64,000 nucleotides of DNA, from NCBI GenBank assembly GCA_000179315.1, contig ADZZ01000144.1, positions 1-64,000 of the forward strand, read 5' to 3'. Source of the stretch: a delta proteobacterium NaphS2. GTDB taxonomy: Bacteria > Desulfobacterota > DSM-4660 > Desulfatiglandales > Desulfatiglandaceae. Of the stretch, positions 17,112-31,397 are shown one piece after another. Numbering within the stretch: position 1 is the first letter of the stretch; the number at the start of each line of letters is the position of its first letter. The position numbers and the translations under genes were made by a program. The notes beneath the pieces are model-generated. The model saw only the letters and a list, made by a program, of their open reading frames with translations. It was not told where the DNA came from and did no database searches.

Positions 17112-18239
17112 TTATGTTTCCATCATTTCAATAAAACGATCGAACAAGTATGCGGCATCGTGCGGCCCCGGCGATGCCTCCGGATGATACTGGACCGAGA
17201 AAAGCGGATGTTTATTGTGGACCATGCCTTCCAGGGTATTGTCGTTCAAATTCAGTTGGCTGGTTTCGATATCCGGGTCTTTCATGGTATCATCATCCAC
17301 GCAAAACCCGTGGTTCTGGGAGGTGATTGCCACACGGCCGGTTTTCAGATCTTTGGCGGGCTGGTTGGCGCCCCTGTGGCCGAACTTCAGTTTATAAGTT
17401 CCGCCGCCCAGGGCCAAACCCAGCAATTGGTGCCCCAGGCAAATGCCGAAAATAGGGCGTCGACCAACTTCCTTTTTAATAGTCTCAATGGCATACGTCA
17501 CGGCCGCGGGATCTCCCGGGCCGTTACTCAAAAAAAGACCGTCCGGATTCAGACTGTTGATGGTTTCCGCATCGGTTTGTGCCGGCACCAGAAGCACCTG
17601 GCAACCGCGCGCCTCCAGACACCGCAGGATATTGTATTTGATACCGAAATCCATGGCCACCACGCGAAATTTCTTGTCTGCCTTCGGCCAGTTAAATGAA
17701 GCAAGATCCGTTTCAATGGGCACCGGTTTTCCATCTCGCCACATGAGCGGTTCTTTACAGGTCACAAATCGAACAAGGTCCGCACCTGCCATCTGAGGCG
17801 ACGCTTTCGCCTTTTGAACCAGGGAATCGGGATCCGGATCCTCCGTGGACAAAACCCCCCGCATGGCGCCGGAAAGACGTATATGGCGCGTCAGCGCCCG
17901 GGTATCAATCCCCTCCATGCCGGGAATGCCGTTCTCTTTAAGATAGTCTCCCAGACTCTTTTGTGACCGGAAGTTGCTGGGGTATGGCTGGTACTCTTTG
18001 ACCAGGAAAGCCTTCACATGGATGCGGTCCGATTCCACATCGGTTTCATTCACGCCGTAATTACCGATCAACGGATAGGTCATGGTCACCATCTGACCAC
18101 AATAGGAAGGATCCGTAAGAACTTCCTGGTAACCGGTCATACTGGTGTTAAACACCACTTCCCCTTCAGTTTCCCACTGACCCGTAAAAGAGCGACCCTT
18201 GAAGACCGTACCATCTTCCAAAGCAAGTAACGCTTTCAT
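17112..18239 (-). CDS. carA: Carbamoyl-phosphate synthase small (glutaminase) subunit
   Basis: Protein of 375 residues. The N-terminal CPSase small-chain domain contains [22 protein letters not shown]-type sequence (here [19 protein letters not shown]). The C-terminal class I glutaminase has the nucleophile Cys in [16 protein letters not shown] and the His-Glu pair in [13 protein letters not shown]. It hydrolyses glutamine and passes ammonia to CarB. The start ATG overlaps the gltD stop (ATGA), showing translational coupling to the glutamate synthase genes, which is an unusual neighbour for carAB. Confidence 0.97.
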   Translation of the reverse strand: MKALLALEDGTVFKGRSFTGQWETEGEVVFNTSMTGYQEVLTDPSYCGQMVTMTYPLIGNYGVNETDVESDRIHVKAFLVKEYQPYPSNFRSQKSLGDYLKENGIPGMEGIDTRALTRHIRLSGAMRGVLSTEDPDPDSLVQKAKASPQMAGADLVRFVTCKEPLMWRDGKPVPIETDLASFNWPKADKKFRVVAMDFGIKYNILRCLEARGCQVLLVPAQTDAETINSLNPDGLFLSNGPGDPAAVTYAIETIKKEVGRRPIFGICLGHQLLGLALGGGTYKLKFGHRGANQPAKDLKTGRVAITSQNHGFCVDDDTMKDPDIETSQLNLNDNTLEGMVHNKHPLFSVQYHPEASPGPHDAAYLFDRFIEMMET

Positions 18240-19675
18240 ATGCTTTTCTTTTCTCCCAGAAACTTCATGATGCCCCGAGCGGTCCGTCGGCCGTCGGCAA
18301 TGGCCTTAACCACCAGAGACTGGCCCAGCGCCATATCTCCGGCTGCAAAAATGCCTTCAACACTGGTCATACCCCAATGATCCGCCTGAATATGGCCACG
18401 CTCATTTATCTGAATGCCCAGGTCATCCACGATTCTGTTTGGTGTAGGCGCCGTAAAGCCCATGGCCAGTACGACGAGATCCGAATCCTGCCGGAACCGG
18501 GTCCCCGCTTTTTCAACGGGTCCCGTCAAACGCCCGTCCTTTCCCTGCTTCCAGTCCACCTCAACACACTCAACACCGGTGACCATCCCACGCCTTCCCA
18601 GAAATTCCTGTGTCATAACGGCCCAGCGGCGCTTTCCGCCTTCCTTGTGGGCATGGGTGGTGCGCAGAATCTGAGGCCAAACCGGCCAGGGGGATGATGC
18701 CGGACGCTCAACGGGCGGTTCGGGGAGAATTTCAAACTGCCATACTTCCTTGGCGCCCTGCCGCAAGGCCGTTCCCACGCAGTCGGAACCGGTATCTCCG
18801 CCACCGATGACCAGCACTTTCTTCCCGGCGGCGTGTATTTTTTCGGCAGGGGTAATGATCTCACCCGAGTTTCTGCAGTTTTGCTGAATGAGATAGTCCA
18901 TGGCAAAATGAACGCCCTGAAGTTCCCGGCCGGGAATCTTGAGATCCCGGGGCGCTCCCGCACCACAGGCCATGCAAAGGGCATCAAACCGCTGTTTCAG
19001 AAACCGATAGGAGAGATCCTCGCCCACCGTCACCCCCGTTTCAAAAAGAACGCCTTCGTTTCGCATCAGTGCGACCCGGCGCTCCACGACCCATTTTTCC
19101 AGTTTGAAATCGGGAATACCGTATCTGAGGATTCCCCCCGGATGCTGGTTGCTCTCAAATACCGTGACCAAGCACCCCGCTTTGTTGAGGGTGTCTGCAA
19201 CCGCCAGACCTGCGGGACCTGAACCGATCACCGCGACTTTTTTCTCTGTTCGTCTTTTCGGTGGTGTAGGAGTTATATAGCCGTTTAAGAAGCCTTTTCC
19301 AATCAAAAAGAGTTCAATCTGCCGGATGGTGACAGGATCGTCATAGATGCCGTCCACGCACGCCGCCTCGCAGGGCGCAGGACAGATACGTCCGGTGAAC
19401 TCCGGAAAATTATTGGTGCTCAATAAAATCTCCAGACCTTCCCGCCACTCTCCCCGCCTGGCGCAGTCATTGAATTCCGGGATGACGTTCGCCAGAGGGC
19501 ATCCGTATGCATGACAAAAGGGGGTGCCACACGCCATACAGCGGGACGATTGGATCCTCACATCGTCATCATACAGCTGTCGCTCAACCGCCGCATAATC
19601 GTTCAATCGCTCCGACACCGGCCGGTAGCCCGGATCCTTTCGTTTGGCTTCCATCATCGCGGCCGGATTAGCCAT
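18236..19675 (-). CDS. gltD: Glutamate synthase (NADPH) small subunit
   Basis: Protein of 479 residues that passes electrons from NAD(P)H through FAD and Fe-S clusters to GltB. N-terminal cysteines form two Fe-S motifs ([18 protein letters not shown] and [11 protein letters not shown]). The FAD-binding GxGxxG is [19 protein letters not shown] and the NADPH one is [16 protein letters not shown]; the C-terminal FAD contact is [19 protein letters not shown]. It overlaps gltB by 8 nt upstream and carA by 4 nt downstream. Confidence 0.96.
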   Translation of the reverse strand: MANPAAMMEAKRKDPGYRPVSERLNDYAAVERQLYDDDVRIQSSRCMACGTPFCHAYGCPLANVIPEFNDCARRGEWREGLEILLSTNNFPEFTGRICPAPCEAACVDGIYDDPVTIRQIELFLIGKGFLNGYITPTPPKRRTEKKVAVIGSGPAGLAVADTLNKAGCLVTVFESNQHPGGILRYGIPDFKLEKWVVERRVALMRNEGVLFETGVTVGEDLSYRFLKQRFDALCMACGAGAPRDLKIPGRELQGVHFAMDYLIQQNCRNSGEIITPAEKIHAAGKKVLVIGGGDTGSDCVGTALRQGAKEVWQFEILPEPPVERPASSPWPVWPQILRTTHAHKEGGKRRWAVMTQEFLGRRGMVTGVECVEVDWKQGKDGRLTGPVEKAGTRFRQDSDLVVLAMGFTAPTPNRIVDDLGIQINERGHIQADHWGMTSVEGIFAAGDMALGQSLVVKAIADGRRTARGIMKFLGEKKSI

Positions 19676-22600
19676 GTTGCACCTCTTCCCTCTCGGTCTC
19701 CTCGTCTTCCTTACTCATCTGTCCGAGCACCCGTCTGTACTCCATGGGAAATACCTTGACAAAAAAGGGCAGGCTGGACTCCCAGTTATCCAATATGGAC
19801 TGCGCCTTGGGACTTCCCGTATGCGCCACATGCTGAAAAAGCATATTTTTCAGCTCCGCCTCATCCTCCTCGGTGACCACCAACTCCAAATCCACCATGT
19901 CAAGATTGCAGCGAAGGTCAAAGCGTCGGTTTGGATCGTAGACATAGGCAATGCCGCCGCTCATGCCCGCCGCAAAATTGACACCCGTCTCTCCCAGGAC
20001 CACCACCCTTCCGCCGGTCATGTACTCGCATCCATGGTCTCCCACACCTTCCACCACGGCGAGCGCGCCGCTGTTTCGAATGGCAAAGCGTTCCCCCGCT
20101 TTGCCGTGGAGGTACATTTCACCCGAGGTGGCACCGTAAAGAATCACATTGCCGGCGATGACATTCCGGGACGGCACAAAAGTGGCGTCTTTGTACGGTT
20201 TGACAATAATCTTTGCCCCCGAAAGCCCCTTACCCAGATAATCGTTGGCCTCCCCTTCCAATATGAAGGTCACCCCTTTTGCGCCGAAAGCGCCGAAACT
20301 CTGGCCGGCAGCACCTTGGAACCGGCATAAAATGGTATCGGCCGGAAGTCCCTGGTTTCCGTAGCGCTTGGCCACTTCACCACTGAGCATTGCACCCGCC
20401 GTCCGGTTTATATTTCGTATGGGAGAGGATATTTCCACCCTTTCACCATGATCGAGCGCTTTCCGCGCCTGGGTGATCAGGTCCTTGTCGAGCACATCAG
20501 AAATGGGATGCTCCTGCGACTCGATACACCGTCTGGGGGATCCGTTATCAACGCCGGGAAAATAGAAAATTTTTGAGAAATCCAATCCCTTGGCCTTCCA
20601 GAAATGAATGGCACGGGACATTTCAAGCAGATCGGACCGTCCGATCATATGGTCCATTTTTCTGAACCCCAATTGTGCCATATAACCACGTACTTCCTCC
20701 GCCAGCATGGTAAAGAAAATCTGCAGGTGTTCAGGCTTCCCTGAAAACCGTTTTCGAAGGGCTTCATCCTGGGTGGCAATTCCCACCGGGCAACGATTGT
20801 TGTTGCACTTTCGCACCATGACACATCCCAGGACCACAAGCGCGGCCGTGGCGAAACCATACTCCTCGGCGCCCAAAAGGGCGGCCACCACCACGTCACG
20901 GCCCGTTTTCATCTGTCCGTCCGCCTGGACCCGAATCCGGCTTCTGAGACCATTTAATATCAGGGTCTGCTGCGTATCGGAAACACCCAGTTCCCAGGGT
21001 GCTCCCGCGTGGCGTATGGAGGAAAGCGGCGATGCGCCGGTGCCGCCGTCATAACCGCTGATGAGGACCATATCCGCATGGGCCTTGCTGACGCCCGCGG
21101 CAATGGTCCCCACGCCCACCTCTGAGACCAGCTTGACGGAGATTCTCGCTTCCGGATTAACGTTCTTAAGATCGAAAATCAGTTGGCTGAGGTCCTCAAT
21201 GGAATAAATATCATGGTGCGGCGGCGGCGAAATCAGGGTGACACCGGGCGTGGAATAACGAACCCGGGCAATCTCCAGATTGACTTTGTGCCCGGGAAGT
21301 TGTCCCCCTTCGCCGGGCTTGGCCCCCTGGGCAATCTTGATCTGAATTTCCTTGGCGTTTACCAGATATTCCGCCGTCACGCCGAAACGGCCGCTGGCCA
21401 CCTGTTTGACGGCGCTTGAACGGCTGTCGCCATTTTCCAGCGGCACGTAGCGGGCCGGATCCTCACCGCCTTCACCGCTGTTGCTGCACCCCCCCAGACG
21501 GTTCATGGCGATGGCAATGGTTTCGTGGGCTTCCCGGCTGATGGATCCGAAACTCATGGCGCCCGTAAAAAAACGTTTCACGATTTCGGAAGCCGGCTCC
21601 ACTTCCTCGAGAGGGATGGGATCGGTTTTTCGAAAAGCGAACAACCCCCGCAAAGTGGACTGTTTTTCGGACTGGTCGTTAATGGCTTCGGCATACCGGG
21701 CATAGAATGCGGCATCGTTTTCCCGGACAGCCCGCTGAAGATGGTGAATGGCTTCCGGTGTCCATAGATGCCGCTCACCATCCACACGCACATTGAAATG
21801 TCCGCCGCTGGGCAGAATGCTCGGCACATCGGGCGCCGGGTGGCATGCAAAATGGTATCGGTCCACGGCTTCTTTTGCAATTTCATCCAAACCGATGCCT
21901 TCAACCCTTGAATCGGTTCCCCTGAAATACCGGTCCACCACTTTCGTATTAAGTCCCACCGCTTCAAAGACCTGGGCGCTTCGATAGCTCCTGAGGGTGG
22001 AAATGCCCATTTTACTCATTATTTTGAGCAGGCCTTTGCACAGGGCCTTAATGTATTTTTCAATGCTGACAGCTGTGCCCATTTCTCGGCCCAACGCCTT
22101 ACGGACCGACATGGCAGCCACCGTCTCAAAAGCCAGATAAGGGTTGACAGCAGTTGCACCGTACCCAAGCAGCAACGCCATATGCATCACCTCCCGGGCC
22201 TCCCCGGTCTCGACAATAAGACCTGCGGACGTCCGGATGCCTTCTCCGATCAAATGTTGATTGACTGCGGATACCGCCAGAAGCGACGGGATGGGAGCCG
22301 TCCCCTCAGGCAGATCCCGATCGCTCAGGATGATCAACTGATGCCCCTTTGAAATGGCCGATTCGCTTTCCTTGGAAATGCGATCCAAAGCCGCCTCCAG
22401 CATCACACCCCCCCCCTCGACGGGGAACCCGATTTTGACGATCTCGGCGCGAAAACCTTCCACATTGAGATCTGTTAATCGAATCAGATCCTCGTTGGTG
22501 ATGATGGGGTGAAGCAATTTTATCAACCGACTGTTGCGGGGGGTTTCCGCCAGAATGTTTCCGGGATTTCCAATAAAGGTCATCAGGCTCATGACCAGTT

Positions 22601-24233
22601 CTTCCCTCACCGGATCAATGGGCGGATTGGTCACCTGGGCAAAAAGTTGCTTGAAATAGCCGAACAATAACTGATTTTTCTCGCTGAAAACAGCGAGAGG
22701 CGTATCCGCACCCATGGCACCCACCGGCTCCTGACCGCCGGTGGCCATGGGGCCAATGATCATTTGAAGATCTTCACGGGTATAGCCGAACAATTTCTGA
22801 TGGAAAGGGAGCCGCGCAAAATCCGGCTTGATAGAGGCCACTTCTCCGTAAAATCCCCTCAAACTGACCCGGTTTTCTTCCACCCACCGACGATAGGGTT
22901 GACGCCTGGCGTTCAGATTCTTGATTTCCCCGTTTTTGAGCACCCGTTTCTTTTCAAAATCCACCAGGATCATCCGACCGGGTCCCAACGCCCCCTTTTC
23001 AAGGACATCCTCCGGGGCAATTTCCAGTACCCCCGCTTCCGAGGCAAAAACCACCATCCCCTGACGGGTGATGGTGTAGCGGGCGGGTCTCAGCCCGTTT
23101 CGATCCAACATGGCACCCACCTGGCTCCCGTCTGAAAAGGAAACGGCCGCCGGCCCGTCCCAGGGTTCCATCAAACCCGCATGGTATTCAAAAAAGCCCC
23201 GTTGATCCGGACCCATGGGATATTTGACGCCCCACGCTTCCGGGATCAACATGAGCATGGCGTGAGACAGAGACCTGCCGGCGCTTGTCAACAGCTCCAG
23301 CGCATTGTCCAGGCAGGCGGAATCGCTTCCCCGCTCATCAATGATCGGCAGCAGCTTTTCCATTTCTTTTCCGAACAGTGGAGAGGAAAGCGCCTGTTCG
23401 CGGGCTCGCACCAGATTCAAATTCCCGCGGAGCGTATTGATTTCACCGTTGTGGGCCATGTAACGAAAAGGCTGCGCCAGTTCCCAGGACGGAAAGGTAT
23501 TGGTGCTGTATCGCTGGTGCACCACAGCCAGGACGCTGACCATTTCCGGATCTTTCAGATCTTCATAAAAACCGACCAATTGCTGGGCGGTAAACAGTCC
23601 TTTATATACGATGGTGCGACAGCTCAAGCTGGGCAGATAGCATTTTCCTGCGGATTCGCCCCCGGATGCTTCAAGCGCCATGAATCGTTTCTCAATGACC
23701 TTACGTGTCACATAAAGTTTTCTCTCCAGCGCCGCTCCTTCAAGACTTCCGCCATCTACAAAAAACTGGCGAATCAAAGGCTGTGTCGCCCTGGCCTGCC
23801 CCGCGATGACACCTTCATTCACCGGAACATCGCGCCACCCCAAGAAAGTCAGGCCTTCACCCGAAACGGCTTGCTCGATCTCCCTGACCCATCCGTTACC
23901 CAACCCCGAATCCATGGGGAGAAACACCATGCCGACACCGTATCGGCCGACCGGCGGCAAGACGATATTCTGTTTTGTACATACTTTTTTGAAAAACAGT
24001 TCCGGCAATTGGAACAAAATGCCGGCGCCGTCCCCCGTTGTCTGATCACCGCCGATGGCACCCCGATGCATAAGGTTTTCCAGCACCTTGAGGCCATTGA
24101 CGATGACGTCGTGATCTTTATGTCCGTCAATATTGGCCACAAACCCCACGCCGCAACTGTCATGTTCATACCGGCCGCGGTAAAGACCCTGTGAAGGGGG
24201 ATATGCGCCAAACCTATTTTCGTACTGACTCAT
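19668..24233 (-). CDS. gltB: Glutamate synthase large subunit
   Basis: Protein of 1521 residues from the ATG at 24233 (MSQYENRFGAY), preferred over an upstream TTG at 24257 because AAAGAG lies 6 nt before it. It converts glutamine and 2-oxoglutarate to two glutamates. The Ntn glutaminase begins at Cys27 in HDSCGVGFVANIDG, so about 26 residues would be removed. The central and FMN domains follow (KRFFTGAMSFGSISREAHE; SGYDGGTGASPLSS), with the 3Fe-4S cysteines in GCVMVRKCNNNRCPVG. The GXGXG beta-helix domain closes the protein. Bases between 24234 and 24253 separate it from glnD. Confidence 0.96.
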   Translation of the reverse strand: MSQYENRFGAYPPSQGLYRGRYEHDSCGVGFVANIDGHKDHDVIVNGLKVLENLMHRGAIGGDQTTGDGAGILFQLPELFFKKVCTKQNIVLPPVGRYGVGMVFLPMDSGLGNGWVREIEQAVSGEGLTFLGWRDVPVNEGVIAGQARATQPLIRQFFVDGGSLEGAALERKLYVTRKVIEKRFMALEASGGESAGKCYLPSLSCRTIVYKGLFTAQQLVGFYEDLKDPEMVSVLAVVHQRYSTNTFPSWELAQPFRYMAHNGEINTLRGNLNLVRAREQALSSPLFGKEMEKLLPIIDERGSDSACLDNALELLTSAGRSLSHAMLMLIPEAWGVKYPMGPDQRGFFEYHAGLMEPWDGPAAVSFSDGSQVGAMLDRNGLRPARYTITRQGMVVFASEAGVLEIAPEDVLEKGALGPGRMILVDFEKKRVLKNGEIKNLNARRQPYRRWVEENRVSLRGFYGEVASIKPDFARLPFHQKLFGYTREDLQMIIGPMATGGQEPVGAMGADTPLAVFSEKNQLLFGYFKQLFAQVTNPPIDPVREELVMSLMTFIGNPGNILAETPRNSRLIKLLHPIITNEDLIRLTDLNVEGFRAEIVKIGFPVEGGGVMLEAALDRISKESESAISKGHQLIILSDRDLPEGTAPIPSLLAVSAVNQHLIGEGIRTSAGLIVETGEAREVMHMALLLGYGATAVNPYLAFETVAAMSVRKALGREMGTAVSIEKYIKALCKGLLKIMSKMGISTLRSYRSAQVFEAVGLNTKVVDRYFRGTDSRVEGIGLDEIAKEAVDRYHFACHPAPDVPSILPSGGHFNVRVDGERHLWTPEAIHHLQRAVRENDAAFYARYAEAINDQSEKQSTLRGLFAFRKTDPIPLEEVEPASEIVKRFFTGAMSFGSISREAHETIAIAMNRLGGCSNSGEGGEDPARYVPLENGDSRSSAVKQVASGRFGVTAEYLVNAKEIQIKIAQGAKPGEGGQLPGHKVNLEIARVRYSTPGVTLISPPPHHDIYSIEDLSQLIFDLKNVNPEARISVKLVSEVGVGTIAAGVSKAHADMVLISGYDGGTGASPLSSIRHAGAPWELGVSDTQQTLILNGLRSRIRVQADGQMKTGRDVVVAALLGAEEYGFATAALVVLGCVMVRKCNNNRCPVGIATQDEALRKRFSGKPEHLQIFFTMLAEEVRGYMAQLGFRKMDHMIGRSDLLEMSRAIHFWKAKGLDFSKIFYFPGVDNGSPRRCIESQEHPISDVLDKDLITQARKALDHGERVEISSPIRNINRTAGAMLSGEVAKRYGNQGLPADTILCRFQGAAGQSFGAFGAKGVTFILEGEANDYLGKGLSGAKIIVKPYKDATFVPSRNVIAGNVILYGATSGEMYLHGKAGERFAIRNSGALAVVEGVGDHGCEYMTGGRVVVLGETGVNFAAGMSGGIAYVYDPNRRFDLRCNLDMVDLELVVTEEDEAELKNMLFQHVAHTGSPKAQSILDNWESSLPFFVKVFPMEYRRVLGQMSKEDEETEREEVQHG

Positions 24234-24253
24234 CACCATCTCTTTTTGTGGTT

Positions 24254-26854
24254 TCAATGCCTGCTCAATGCAGCCATCAAACGATGCTTTGTCTCCGCCA
24301 TGGCGGACGGTTCATAGACTTTTTCCCCGGCTGAATCCCTCACATAAAAAACGCCGTTCATCTTTTCGCCGTCGCTGTCCACCTTTGCCGCTCGAATATC
24401 CAGATCCATTTTGAACATCACGCATGCCACATCGTAAAGAAGGCCGAGTCTTGCGCCCGCCCGAAGTTCGATCAACGTAAAGAAATCGCTTTCATCGTTA
24501 TTGATCACGATTTTTTCCTTGATGGGCCTTCCATATACCCCCAGCATTCCCGCATCTCTTTTTTCCTGAATCAGCCGGTCCAGCATCAGCCCTCCGTCCA
24601 GCGCCTTTTCAAAATCATTCCGGGTATTTTCCCATTTTTCCGTTTCCTGGTAAAGATCCGGAGGATTGGTTACCTCATAGGTATCAAAAGCCAGTCCGTT
24701 TTTCAAAGTGAAGATGCCGGCGGATAATATGGCCATATTGTTCAATGTAAAAACGCCCGCCATTTTGCTGAACAGACCCGGTTTATCGTACGTCACCTGG
24801 ATAACGCGGGTAACGGGGACGTCCTTCCGCCTCTCGACTTGCCACGAATGGTGTTCGTTTCCCAACTTCAGTGCCAGAGAGAAATGAACCGCCATATCCG
24901 AAAGGGAAGTATTCAACATGTATCGGGGCGAAACCTGGTCCAGGATATGCTCAACCGCCTTTTCATCAAAATCCTTGAGCAGGGCCTCCCGGATATAACC
25001 CCGTTTGCCCCTGATTTTTTCGGTGGCATCGGGCGTTGCCAGGATACCGCGAGCCAGTATGCGCTGCACCTTTTGAAACAGCTCCGTCAGCAGCATAATC
25101 TTCCAGTCGCTGCGGGCCATGGGTCCGGTGGCGAAACTGTCCGCCACGGACAACAGGAAAAGCATTTTCAACAACTGCTTATCCTGGATGGCTTGCGCCA
25201 CCTGAACACATGTTTTCTCTTCTCCAAGATCCCTGCGCTGCGCCACCCGGGGCAACAGCAGGTGATGCTGAATCAGGGAAGCAATAGCGGGTGACCAGGA
25301 AGGATCAAAGCCCAGACGGGCCAGGATTTCCGGAATCAGCTCCGGCCCCTTTACGCAATGATCGCCACCGTAACCTTTTCCGATATCGTGCAGCAGGGCC
25401 GCCAAAAAAAGGGCGCCTTGGTTTTCGACCTCATCGAAAACAGCCTTAAAAACGGGCCATTTTTCATCATATACGCCTTTTTTAATTTCACCGATCACCG
25501 CCACTGCCCTGAGACAGTGAAGATCCACGGTCATCACGTGGTAAAAACCGTACTGGGGCAGATTTCGAATCTTCTTGAACTCAGGGATAAACAGACCCAT
25601 CAGCCCTATTTCATGGGCCAACCGAATGATCTTGGGATTTTCAGGCTTAAGGAGCAAATTCCGGAACAGCGCTTTTGCCCCTTCTGAACCGGCCAGAATT
25701 TTACCCTTTTCACTGATAACCTTTTTGGCTTCCCAGATGAATCCCGATCCCAGGAAAAGCCCCCGCTCGTTGGCCTCCCCGAAGCCCCGCAAAATCACCA
25801 GAGGATCCATTTCAAACAAGGCCCCTTCACTCAAAACCAGATTTCCCTTTCGAACCGCAAATTCGGAAGGGAGGGTTTCCCGCTTCTGCTCAACGGGAGA
25901 TGGATCGATCATATCGAGGATCTTTGTCTGGAATTCCTCGTGTCGGTATCGAATCCGGTTGAGGTGCAGATAGACATCTCGCATGAGCTTTTCGGGCCCT
26001 GAAATGTGAGAACCGGCTTTATAATCCAAAATCTTTGCAATCTGGTCCTGATAGGAGAGTCGTAGGCTGTCTTCTTTACGATGGGCCAACCAATGCAGGT
26101 GGTTTCGAATTTTCAGCAGAAAACTTCGGCTGATTGCCAGTTTTTGAATTTCAAAATGTCGGAAGGCCGCAAAACGCTTTATTTCCCGCAAGCGTTTGCA
26201 GTCAAACCATATGCGGGCCATCCACGCCAGCATGTGTATGTCGCGAAGTCCGCCGAGACCCTCTTTCAGGTCCGGCTCCACAAAACACCCCTCGCCCTTG
26301 TTGCGCTCGGCCCGCTCCCGTCTCGATATCAGAAATTTGCCCACCAGTGCGCCTTTTTCACGGCCCATGCGGGACCAAAAGGCCTCCTGGTAGAGTCGGT
26401 AATAGGAATGGGAGCCCAAAAGAAACCGGCTGTCCATCAGAGCGGTAGCCATTTTAAAATTTTCCATGGCCAGCCGCATACATTCCTGAAAGGTCAGAAT
26501 GGAATGCCCCACCTCCAGCTTTGCGTCCCATAGAGGATAAAGGGCGCGGCGAATCACCTCTTCTATTCGAGGGGACAACCCGCCTTGGTGTATCACCATC
26601 AGATCGACATCCGACCCCAGACAAAGTTCCCGACGTCCGTAGCCGCCCAAGGCCACTACCGCCAGTTCATCCGCTTCTTCCGGCGGCCCCCCCTTTCTGA
26701 GTCCTGCCATCCTGAACAGATCCCGGACAAACCGATCCACTACATCGGTATACATGTGGGAAAACCTCAGACCGGTTTCAGACGACATCGCCTTTTCCGC
26801 GAGGGCATTCCGTTCCGAGATAAACGCGTCGACCCTTTTTGCAGCTTCAGTCAA
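24254..26854 (-). CDS. glnD: [PII] uridylyltransferase/uridylyl-removing enzyme, copy 1
   Basis: About 866 residues if started at the TTG at 26854, which has AAGGCGG 5-6 nt upstream overlapping the PII stop. The longest frame would begin at 26980 inside the PII gene and is unlikely. It uridylylates PII when glutamine is low and removes UMP when glutamine is high. The nucleotidyltransferase motif is GGYGRRELCLGSDVDLMVIH (about residue 69), the HD domain has LLHDIGKGYGGDH (about 486), and two ACT domains close the protein (VTYDKPGLFSKMAGVF about 680; FTLIELRAGARLGLLYDVA about 790). It is directly behind its substrate gene. A second GlnD is at 38774-41410. Confidence 0.93.
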   Translation of the reverse strand: MTEAAKRVDAFISERNALAEKAMSSETGLRFSHMYTDVVDRFVRDLFRMAGLRKGGPPEEADELAVVALGGYGRRELCLGSDVDLMVIHQGGLSPRIEEVIRRALYPLWDAKLEVGHSILTFQECMRLAMENFKMATALMDSRFLLGSHSYYRLYQEAFWSRMGREKGALVGKFLISRRERAERNKGEGCFVEPDLKEGLGGLRDIHMLAWMARIWFDCKRLREIKRFAAFRHFEIQKLAISRSFLLKIRNHLHWLAHRKEDSLRLSYQDQIAKILDYKAGSHISGPEKLMRDVYLHLNRIRYRHEEFQTKILDMIDPSPVEQKRETLPSEFAVRKGNLVLSEGALFEMDPLVILRGFGEANERGLFLGSGFIWEAKKVISEKGKILAGSEGAKALFRNLLLKPENPKIIRLAHEIGLMGLFIPEFKKIRNLPQYGFYHVMTVDLHCLRAVAVIGEIKKGVYDEKWPVFKAVFDEVENQGALFLAALLHDIGKGYGGDHCVKGPELIPEILARLGFDPSWSPAIASLIQHHLLLPRVAQRRDLGEEKTCVQVAQAIQDKQLLKMLFLLSVADSFATGPMARSDWKIMLLTELFQKVQRILARGILATPDATEKIRGKRGYIREALLKDFDEKAVEHILDQVSPRYMLNTSLSDMAVHFSLALKLGNEHHSWQVERRKDVPVTRVIQVTYDKPGLFSKMAGVFTLNNMAILSAGIFTLKNGLAFDTYEVTNPPDLYQETEKWENTRNDFEKALDGGLMLDRLIQEKRDAGMLGVYGRPIKEKIVINNDESDFFTLIELRAGARLGLLYDVACVMFKMDLDIRAAKVDSDGEKMNGVFYVRDSAGEKVYEPSAMAETKHRLMAALSRH

Positions 26855-26864
26855 AATGTCCGCC

Positions 26865-29848
<2,984 letters not shown>

Positions 29849-29908
29849 TTCCGCCACACCTATTCATAATAATGGTGAATCGTGAAAAACAACGGGTCAT
29901 TTTCTTGC

Positions 29909-31381
29909 TCACCCACCATTTTTTTTCATATAGTCCAAATGCACCAGACAATCGGTTCGACCCACCAGTTCTTTCAGGTTTTTCATACCCAGTTTTCTCA
30001 GGATGCGTACGAGTTCTTTTCTCCAGGCAAGAAACAGGTTCAAAATCCGCTGGGTCCCCCATTCCACCTCAATCAAATTCATCAACTCGCTATCCGTGGA
30101 AGCGATACCCCTGGCACAGCCCCGACCACTTTCACAATTATGGCACCTTATACACTCCAGGGCCACCAGATCCGCCGTTCCCGTACAGACGCCGTCGGCG
30201 CCCAGCGCAATGGTTTTAGCCACATCGTGGGGCGTTCGAATACCGCCGCTGGCAATGACCGTGATCTTGTCCCGGACCCCTTCTTCCGTCAGGAATCGGT
30301 GCACTTTGGGCAGGGCGTATTCAATGGGCATGGCAATGTTCTTTTTGGCAATATCCGGCGCGGCCCCTGTGCCCCCGTAACTGCCGTCCAGATGAATGAT
30401 GTGGGCACCGGCATAATAGCTGCCCACCGCCACCATATCCACATCCGTGGGGGTGGACACTTTTACGGAGACCAGCGCCTTGGGGTTGATGGCCTTGATC
30501 CAATCCACATGCTTCTTATGGTCTTCCACCGAGTAGACGCTATGGAAAGGGAAAGGCGAAAAAAGTGGATAGCCGACAACCGCCTCACGCATGCGTGCCA
30601 CACCGGGTGTCACCTTATCGCCCAACAAATGGCCGCCCAAGCCCGGTTTTGCCCCTTGGGCGTATTTAAATTCAACAATTTTGACCCGCTGGAGCGTTTC
30701 CTCGCGCACCCCGAAAAGACCGGTGGCCACCTGAGTGATCACATGATCATCGTACGGTTTTAGTTCGTCGGGGTATCCCCCTTCGCCGGTGCAGCAAAAA
30801 GTCCCGAGCAAGGTTGCCGCCTTCATCCGACTGAGCATGGTGTTGATGCTCACGGAGCCGTAACTCATGCCGCCACCGTAAAAGGGGACCTCGATCCTGG
30901 CCAGATGGGCGTTGTCCCCACGCCGGTTCAGAAGGACGCCCAAATCCATATCGTCGTCCTCCCAGGTGTCCGTGCCGATTTTGCCTTTGTCAAAGGCGAT
31001 TCGCAGTTTATCAAAACCGCCGCCGGAATCACCGATCTTGTACGCAAGCCCCTTTTCCGGGACTTGACCGAATTCGGCCATATGCCAGGAACTGACCAGC
31101 AGATCGGCCGGCCATCGACGGTCTCCCAGCACCTCAAAATCCGTATTGCGCCGAAGTGTCAGCGCCTGTTCAGGGCAAACATCCATACAAGGATTTTCAC
31201 AGTCCTTCCCGATACAACGGTAAGCGTTTTCGATGAGGACCCGGCCCCGCCGGGCCACATGCACTTCATAAAGGCATGTTTCAACGCATTTGCCGCAGGC
31301 GACGCAAGCGTTGGTCCGGTTCAATCGGTACTTCCCGATGGGATTTCTAAACCGGGACGGCGTACGCTTAGTTTCAGGCAT
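29909..31381 (-). CDS. Ferredoxin-fused glutamate synthase FMN-domain protein
   Basis: Protein of 490 residues from ATG 31381 (MPETKRTPSR); a longer frame overlaps the upstream gene. Two N-terminal 4Fe-4S motifs are visible (CVACGKCVETCLYEVHV and a CIGKDCENPCMDVCPEQAL stretch), followed by a GltB-type FMN domain with VPFYGGGMSYGSVSINTML, FCCTGEGGYP, HLDGSYGGTGAAPDIAKK and IASGGIRTPHDVAK. Cysteines in CIRCHNCESGRGCARG may hold another cluster. The family takes reduced ferredoxin as electron donor for glutamate formation. It lies 61 nt upstream of the GATase/GXGXG protein, its likely partner. Confidence 0.85.
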   Translation of the reverse strand: MPETKRTPSRFRNPIGKYRLNRTNACVACGKCVETCLYEVHVARRGRVLIENAYRCIGKDCENPCMDVCPEQALTLRRNTDFEVLGDRRWPADLLVSSWHMAEFGQVPEKGLAYKIGDSGGGFDKLRIAFDKGKIGTDTWEDDDMDLGVLLNRRGDNAHLARIEVPFYGGGMSYGSVSINTMLSRMKAATLLGTFCCTGEGGYPDELKPYDDHVITQVATGLFGVREETLQRVKIVEFKYAQGAKPGLGGHLLGDKVTPGVARMREAVVGYPLFSPFPFHSVYSVEDHKKHVDWIKAINPKALVSVKVSTPTDVDMVAVGSYYAGAHIIHLDGSYGGTGAAPDIAKKNIAMPIEYALPKVHRFLTEEGVRDKITVIASGGIRTPHDVAKTIALGADGVCTGTADLVALECIRCHNCESGRGCARGIASTDSELMNLIEVEWGTQRILNLFLAWRKELVRILRKLGMKNLKELVGRTDCLVHLDYMKKNGG

Positions 31382-31397
31382 TTGAAATTGTTCTCTT

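Noticed and set aside
23181-24194. 337-codon plus-strand frame within gltB, and the 486-codon frame at 27584-29044
   Set aside because: Both are mirror frames of long conserved genes with no start signals.
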